The notes under the pieces: generated by a model
Database searches by the model: none
Told to the model about the DNA's origin: nothing
Seen by the model: the letters and a program-made list of their open reading frames with translations, nothing else
Shown here: positions 60,405 through 64,000 of the stretch, piece after piece
How the letters are laid out: the number at the start of each line of letters is the position of its first letter
Numbering within the stretch: position 1 is the stretch's first letter
Source: Pseudoclavibacter sp. AY1F1
Lineage (GTDB): Bacteria; Actinomycetota; Actinomycetes; Actinomycetales; Microbacteriaceae
Assembly: GCF_002931075.1 (NCBI RefSeq)
Contig: NZ_PSTQ01000002.1
Coordinates: 186,001-250,000 of the forward strand
Direction: 5' to 3'
Length of the DNA stretch: 64,000 bases
Program-made: the position numbers and the translations under genes

Positions 60405-60510
60405 GCAGCGATCGTAGCCGCGGGAGCGGAGTGCCATGCACAGCGGAGAGCGGCTGGCCGAACTTGTCGGGGGTGCGTGGAATGATGGGCACTTGAATTC
60501 GGAGGTGGCC

Positions 60511-61572
60511 ATGGAATACGGCAACAGCGCGGAAACCGCAGCAGCGGGGGCCCTGCCTGCTCAGCGGACTCCTTCTGCAGAGCGAGCTGGACGAACGCGC
60601 GCATCGAGCACGACTGTCGCACTGCAGGAAGGCGCACGGCAGATCCGCGAGAGCGTGTCTTCGGTCATCTCCGGCAAGGACGAGCAGGTGCACCTCGCCG
60701 TCGTCGTGCTCCTCGCGGGGGGCCACCTGCTGGTCGAGGATGTGCCTGGCGTCGGCAAGACGGTGCTCGCGAAGACGTTGGCCGCGGCAATGGACTCGAG
60801 CGTGAGCCGCATCCAGTTCACTCCGGACCTTCTGCCTTCCGACGTCACGGGCGTCGCGATCTACGACCAGGTCGAGCGCCGCTTCGAGTTCCAGCAGGGC
60901 CCCGTGTTCGCGAACGTCGTCATCGGCGACGAGATCAACCGTGCCTCGCCGAAAACCCAGTCGGCGCTGCTTGAGTGCATGGAGGAAGGGCAGGTCACGG
61001 TCGACGGCGTGACTCACAAGCTCCCAGCGCCCTTCACGGTGTTCGCGACCCAGAACCCCTCGGAGATGGAGGGAACGTACGCGCTGCCGGAGGCGCAGCG
61101 AGACCGCTTCATGGCGCGCATGTCGATGGGCTACCCGGAGCGTGACGACGAGCTGGCCATGGTCGACCGACGCGACTCGAGCGACCCCCTCGCGAGCGTG
61201 CGCGCCTCGCTGAGCGCGACCGACGTGTCGAACATGATCGAGCAGGCCTCGCGTATCTACGTAGCACCCGCCATCAAGCAGTACATCGTCGACCTCGCGC
61301 GGGCCACCCGCGAGTACGCTGACGTGCGCGTCGGCGTCAGCCCGCGGGCAACCCTGCACCTGGTCCGTGCTTCGCGGGCGGCCGCGGCCGTCGCCGGTCG
61401 CGACTTCGTGGTGCCAGACGACGTCGCGAAGCTCGTCGGTCCGGTCTTCGCGCACCGGCTCGTGCTGAGCGCCCGAGGGTCGCGCGGCACTGCTGCCTCG
61501 GCGTCCGCCGCCCGCATCATCGATCAGATCTCACAGCAGATCGCCGTCCCCACGAGCGCGGCGACCGCGTAG
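60511..61572 (+). CDS. MoxR-type AAA+ ATPase (second copy)
   Basis: A 353-residue MoxR ATPase: Walker A VPGVGKTVLAKT, Walker B VIGDEINRASPKTQ, and FATQNPSEMEGTY. It has an extra 40-residue Ser/Thr/Ala-rich N-terminus compared with the copy at 45845. ATG 60511 follows a strong GGAGGTGGCC. It is divergent from rsmD and starts a second MoxR-DUF58-TgpA set without phosphosignalling genes. Confidence 0.93.
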   Translation: MEYGNSAETAAAGALPAQRTPSAERAGRTRASSTTVALQEGARQIRESVSSVISGKDEQVHLAVVVLLAGGHLLVEDVPGVGKTVLAKTLAAAMDSSVSRIQFTPDLLPSDVTGVAIYDQVERRFEFQQGPVFANVVIGDEINRASPKTQSALLECMEEGQVTVDGVTHKLPAPFTVFATQNPSEMEGTYALPEAQRDRFMARMSMGYPERDDELAMVDRRDSSDPLASVRASLSATDVSNMIEQASRIYVAPAIKQYIVDLARATREYADVRVGVSPRATLHLVRASRAAAAVAGRDFVVPDDVAKLVGPVFAHRLVLSARGSRGTAASASAARIIDQISQQIAVPTSAATA

Positions 61573-61575
61573 CGC

Positions 61576-62898
61576 GTGGCGACGAGGCGTATCGAGAGGC
61601 GGCTCAGGCCCACCAGCCGTGCCATCGGCCTGGTGGTGGTCGGCGTGCTGCTGGCGGCCGCGGCCGTCGTGTTCGGCCGCGGCGAGCTGCTCGCCCTTGG
61701 CGGCTTCCTCGTTGCGCTGCCCCTCGTCGCCTTCGTCCTTCGCCTCATCTGGCGTCCGCGCCTCGACGCAGAGCGCACCATCTACCCGACGACGCTGGCC
61801 GTCGGAGACCGGATGCGCGTGGTCACCGAAGTGCGCAACCGCTCCTGGATCGCACTCGAGCCGAGCTCCTACATGGACCTCCTTCCTGGCGCCGAGCCTT
61901 CGAGCGTCGGCGGCGTGCTGCCCGCGATCGGGTCGCGACTCAACCGCAACGAAGACAAGCGGCGTCGTCGGGTCGCCTACGGTGTCGACTCCATGCGCCG
62001 CGGCGTCCACGAGGTCGGCCCGCTGTTCTTCGACAATGTCGACGGCCTCGGGTTGACGAGGCGGGTACTCAAGATCGGCGAGGCGACCTCGGTCGAGGTC
62101 TGGCCGCGCGTCGTCGAGCTCCCGGCCATGTCGGTGCCGAGCGGCAAGAGCGGCGGCGAGGTCGAGGCTGGTGTCGCACAGTCGGGCGACTCCGACGACG
62201 TGCTCACGCGCGACTACCGGCGAGGAGACCCGCTCCGGCGCATCCACTGGCGTGCGACGGCGCACGCCGGGGAGCTGCGTGTGCGCCAGGAGGAGCACCA
62301 TGCTGAGGACACGTCGGTCGTGATCCTCGACACGAGCGAGGCCCTGGCAAGCGAGGAGCCGAGAGCTCCGCTGACGCTCATCGACCTCATGAACGAGCAG
62401 AACGCGCCCGCGACCGCCGTCGATGCCGAGTTCGAGCTCGCCGTCTCGCTCGCCGCCTCGGTGCTCGCGCGCTTCCACCGCTTCGGCTACGAGACCGAGC
62501 TGTTCGAGACGCACGCCGACCCAGAGGGCGATACCGAGAGCACGCGCACCCCGTCAGAGGAGGCCCTGGAGGGGGTTATGCGCCGCCTCATGCTGACGCA
62601 GCCCCACTCGCTAGACGCCGAGCGGCGCGAGGCCTGCGCCGAGGTCGTCGACGACATCTCCCGCATTGCGCGCACGCCCGTCGTGTACGTGCACAGGCAC
62701 CTCGGGGGAGACGGACTGAATGCCATCCGCTCGATCTCGTCGTTCGCAGCCCCTGCGCTCGTGCTCATCGTCTCCGCGAAGCCCGTGCCGCCCGCCACCC
62801 TGAAGTCGTTCACCGAGGCGGGCTGGAACGTCGCCGTCTACTCACCCGCCCGAGCCAAGCCGTTCACGCCGGTGCTCGAGCTGGAGGCCACCGCATGA
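61576..62898 (+). CDS. DUF58 family protein (second copy)
   Basis: A 440-residue protein with two N-terminal helices (about residues 18-60) and the DUF58 hallmark DYRRGDPLRRIHW followed by RATAHAGELRVRQ. It starts at GTG 61576, 3 bases after the MoxR stop, and overlaps the TgpA gene by four bases (ATGA). Same order as in the set at 45.8-50.4 kb, but this one is longer at the C-terminus. Confidence 0.9.
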   Translation: MATRRIERRLRPTSRAIGLVVVGVLLAAAAVVFGRGELLALGGFLVALPLVAFVLRLIWRPRLDAERTIYPTTLAVGDRMRVVTEVRNRSWIALEPSSYMDLLPGAEPSSVGGVLPAIGSRLNRNEDKRRRRVAYGVDSMRRGVHEVGPLFFDNVDGLGLTRRVLKIGEATSVEVWPRVVELPAMSVPSGKSGGEVEAGVAQSGDSDDVLTRDYRRGDPLRRIHWRATAHAGELRVRQEEHHAEDTSVVILDTSEALASEEPRAPLTLIDLMNEQNAPATAVDAEFELAVSLAASVLARFHRFGYETELFETHADPEGDTESTRTPSEEALEGVMRRLMLTQPHSLDAERREACAEVVDDISRIARTPVVYVHRHLGGDGLNAIRSISSFAAPALVLIVSAKPVPPATLKSFTEAGWNVAVYSPARAKPFTPVLELEATA

Positions 62899-64000
62899 GC
62901 ACGCAAGCGACGACAACGGCGCAGATGCGTCGACGCCAGGGCTGGAAGGGCACGCCGGGAGCAAACGGCTCGTGGGTGGTCACCGTCTCCCTCGCGATCC
63001 TGATCTTCAGCGCGACGAACCTGCTCTGGCCGATCTTCGACACGAACACGTGGTCAGCGAAAGCCATCGTCCTCGTCACGATCATGCTCGGGGCGGCGGC
63101 GCTCGTGCGCACCTTCACGGGCTCGCAGCTGTGGGCGCTCATCGCCTCGATCGTCGGCGGTGTCGTCGTGCTCGTCGGATTCACCGGGCGCGGGTCGCCG
63201 CGCGCAACCGTCGAGGGCTGGGGCGCGCTCGCCGATCAGCTCGTCGAGCAGCTGCGCTCCGACGCCGCGCCGCTGCGCGAGACCGAAGCTATGACGATGC
63301 TCGTGCTCATCGGCGTCGCTGTCATCGTGGTGCTCTGCGACTTCTTCGTCTTCGGCATCAGGGGCCGCTCGCTTGCGATGCTGCCGTTGCTCGCCTTCCC
63401 GCTCATCCCGATGGCGCTCGGCATCGACGCCTTCGATGGCTGGGCCTACGTGTTCGCAGCGCTCGCGCTCGCGGTCTTCCTCTACGCGGTCTCGAGCTGG
63501 CACCAGCGGGTGCACGATGAGGAGCTCTCGTATCAGGGCTTCCTTGTCGACAACCGAGGCCTCGCCGGCCTCGGAGGGGCGCTTGCCGTCACCGCGGTCT
63601 CGCTTGTCGCCGTGCTCGTCGCCTCGACGGTCGTCCCGGCGCCCACCGGCATCGACGCCATCCGGCAGGCCTCGACCTCCGGCCTCTCCACGAACCGCGC
63701 GAACCCGATCATCGACCTCGGCGAGGACCTGCGCCGCAACAACCCTGTCGAGGTGCTCCGCTACGCCACGACGACCGACCAGGGCTCGCTCCCGTACCTG
63801 ACGCTGCAGACGCTCAGCGACCTGAGCGGAAGCGACGACTGGATGCCGGGCGCCTTCGACGGGAACCTGCCTATCGACGGCGGTGACCTGCCCCTCCCCG
63901 CCGGCGTCACGGCGGGGGCGCAGTCCAGCGAGTTCACGACGCGCATCGTGCTGGGCGACGGCGTCAGCTCGTTCCTCCCACGCCCAGGCTTCGCGGCCAA
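62895..64000 (+). CDS. TgpA-like transglutaminase-family protein, cut by window edge
   Basis: The first 368 residues of a DUF3488/TgpA membrane protein: about six to seven helices (residues about 27-215) and the start of the extracytoplasmic region. The transglutaminase core lies beyond the window, so I cannot tell whether its catalytic triad is intact, unlike the copy at 48033. It overlaps the DUF58 gene by four bases. Confidence 0.9.
   Translation, partial: MSTQATTTAQMRRRQGWKGTPGANGSWVVTVSLAILIFSATNLLWPIFDTNTWSAKAIVLVTIMLGAAALVRTFTGSQLWALIASIVGGVVVLVGFTGRGSPRATVEGWGALADQLVEQLRSDAAPLRETEAMTMLVLIGVAVIVVLCDFFVFGIRGRSLAMLPLLAFPLIPMALGIDAFDGWAYVFAALALAVFLYAVSSWHQRVHDEELSYQGFLVDNRGLAGLGGALAVTAVSLVAVLVASTVVPAPTGIDAIRQASTSGLSTNRANPIIDLGEDLRRNNPVEVLRYATTTDQGSLPYLTLQTLSDLSGSDDWMPGAFDGNLPIDGGDLPLPAGVTAGAQSSEFTTRIVLGDGVSSFLPRPGFAA

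Overview
The window is about 64 kb of uniformly high-GC, densely coded DNA with many GTG starts, 4-nt ATGA/GTGA gene overlaps and a strong actinobacterial flavour (leuCD-murA-plsC-gpsA-ddl order, DUF3515 lipoprotein, MoxR/DUF58/TgpA genes, FHA/STPK/PP2C signalling, DUF222-HNH protein). The most likely source is a chromosome of the Microbacteriaceae; I infer the family from gene content and codon style and cannot name the genus. I saw no prophage, insertion sequence, CRISPR array or plasmid function.

Layout. 0-4 kb (minus): a YhgE/Pip-type membrane protein with a degenerate ATPase partner, upstream of a glutamate decarboxylase cut by the window edge; a LuxR-type regulator faces away from them across an AT-richer gap. 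6-13 kb: a zinc metallopeptidase, then a sugar-use locus (ABC importer, PfkB kinase, divergent GH4 glycosidase). 13-21 kb: two SDR enzymes, an MHS-family symporter divergent from a response regulator-histidine kinase-TAXI binding protein operon, and a DUF445 protein. 21-33 kb: accessory region with a DUF222-HNH protein, two paralogous ~45-residue membrane proteins flanking a HAD phosphatase and a MocR-type regulator, a CPBP protein, an AzlCD exporter with divergent Lrp regulator and MFS transporter, a stress-type SDR, a SAP-domain protein, an MBL-fold hydrolase and tRNA-Glu(CTC). This region is unusually rich in short tandem repeat arrays just beyond stop codons.

33-35 kb: an ABC-F ATPase split into two frames. 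35-51 kb: a co-directional run of PP2C phosphatase, FHA protein, Ser/Thr kinase, FHA protein with a possible DNA-binding tail, a 1780-residue membrane-anchored protein of tandem Ig-like and FN3 domains, MoxR ATPase, DUF58 protein, a TgpA-like protein whose Cys-His-Asp triad is replaced by Gln-Thr-Glu, and a last FHA protein. I read it as a phosphorylation-controlled envelope system and it is the best candidate here for an under-described system. 51-60 kb: housekeeping genes (leuCD, murA, plsC, gpsA, ddl, DUF3515, thiL, rsmD). 60.5-64 kb: a second, shorter MoxR-DUF58-TgpA cassette running off the window end.

All functions are inferred from motifs read by eye; no database search was possible.
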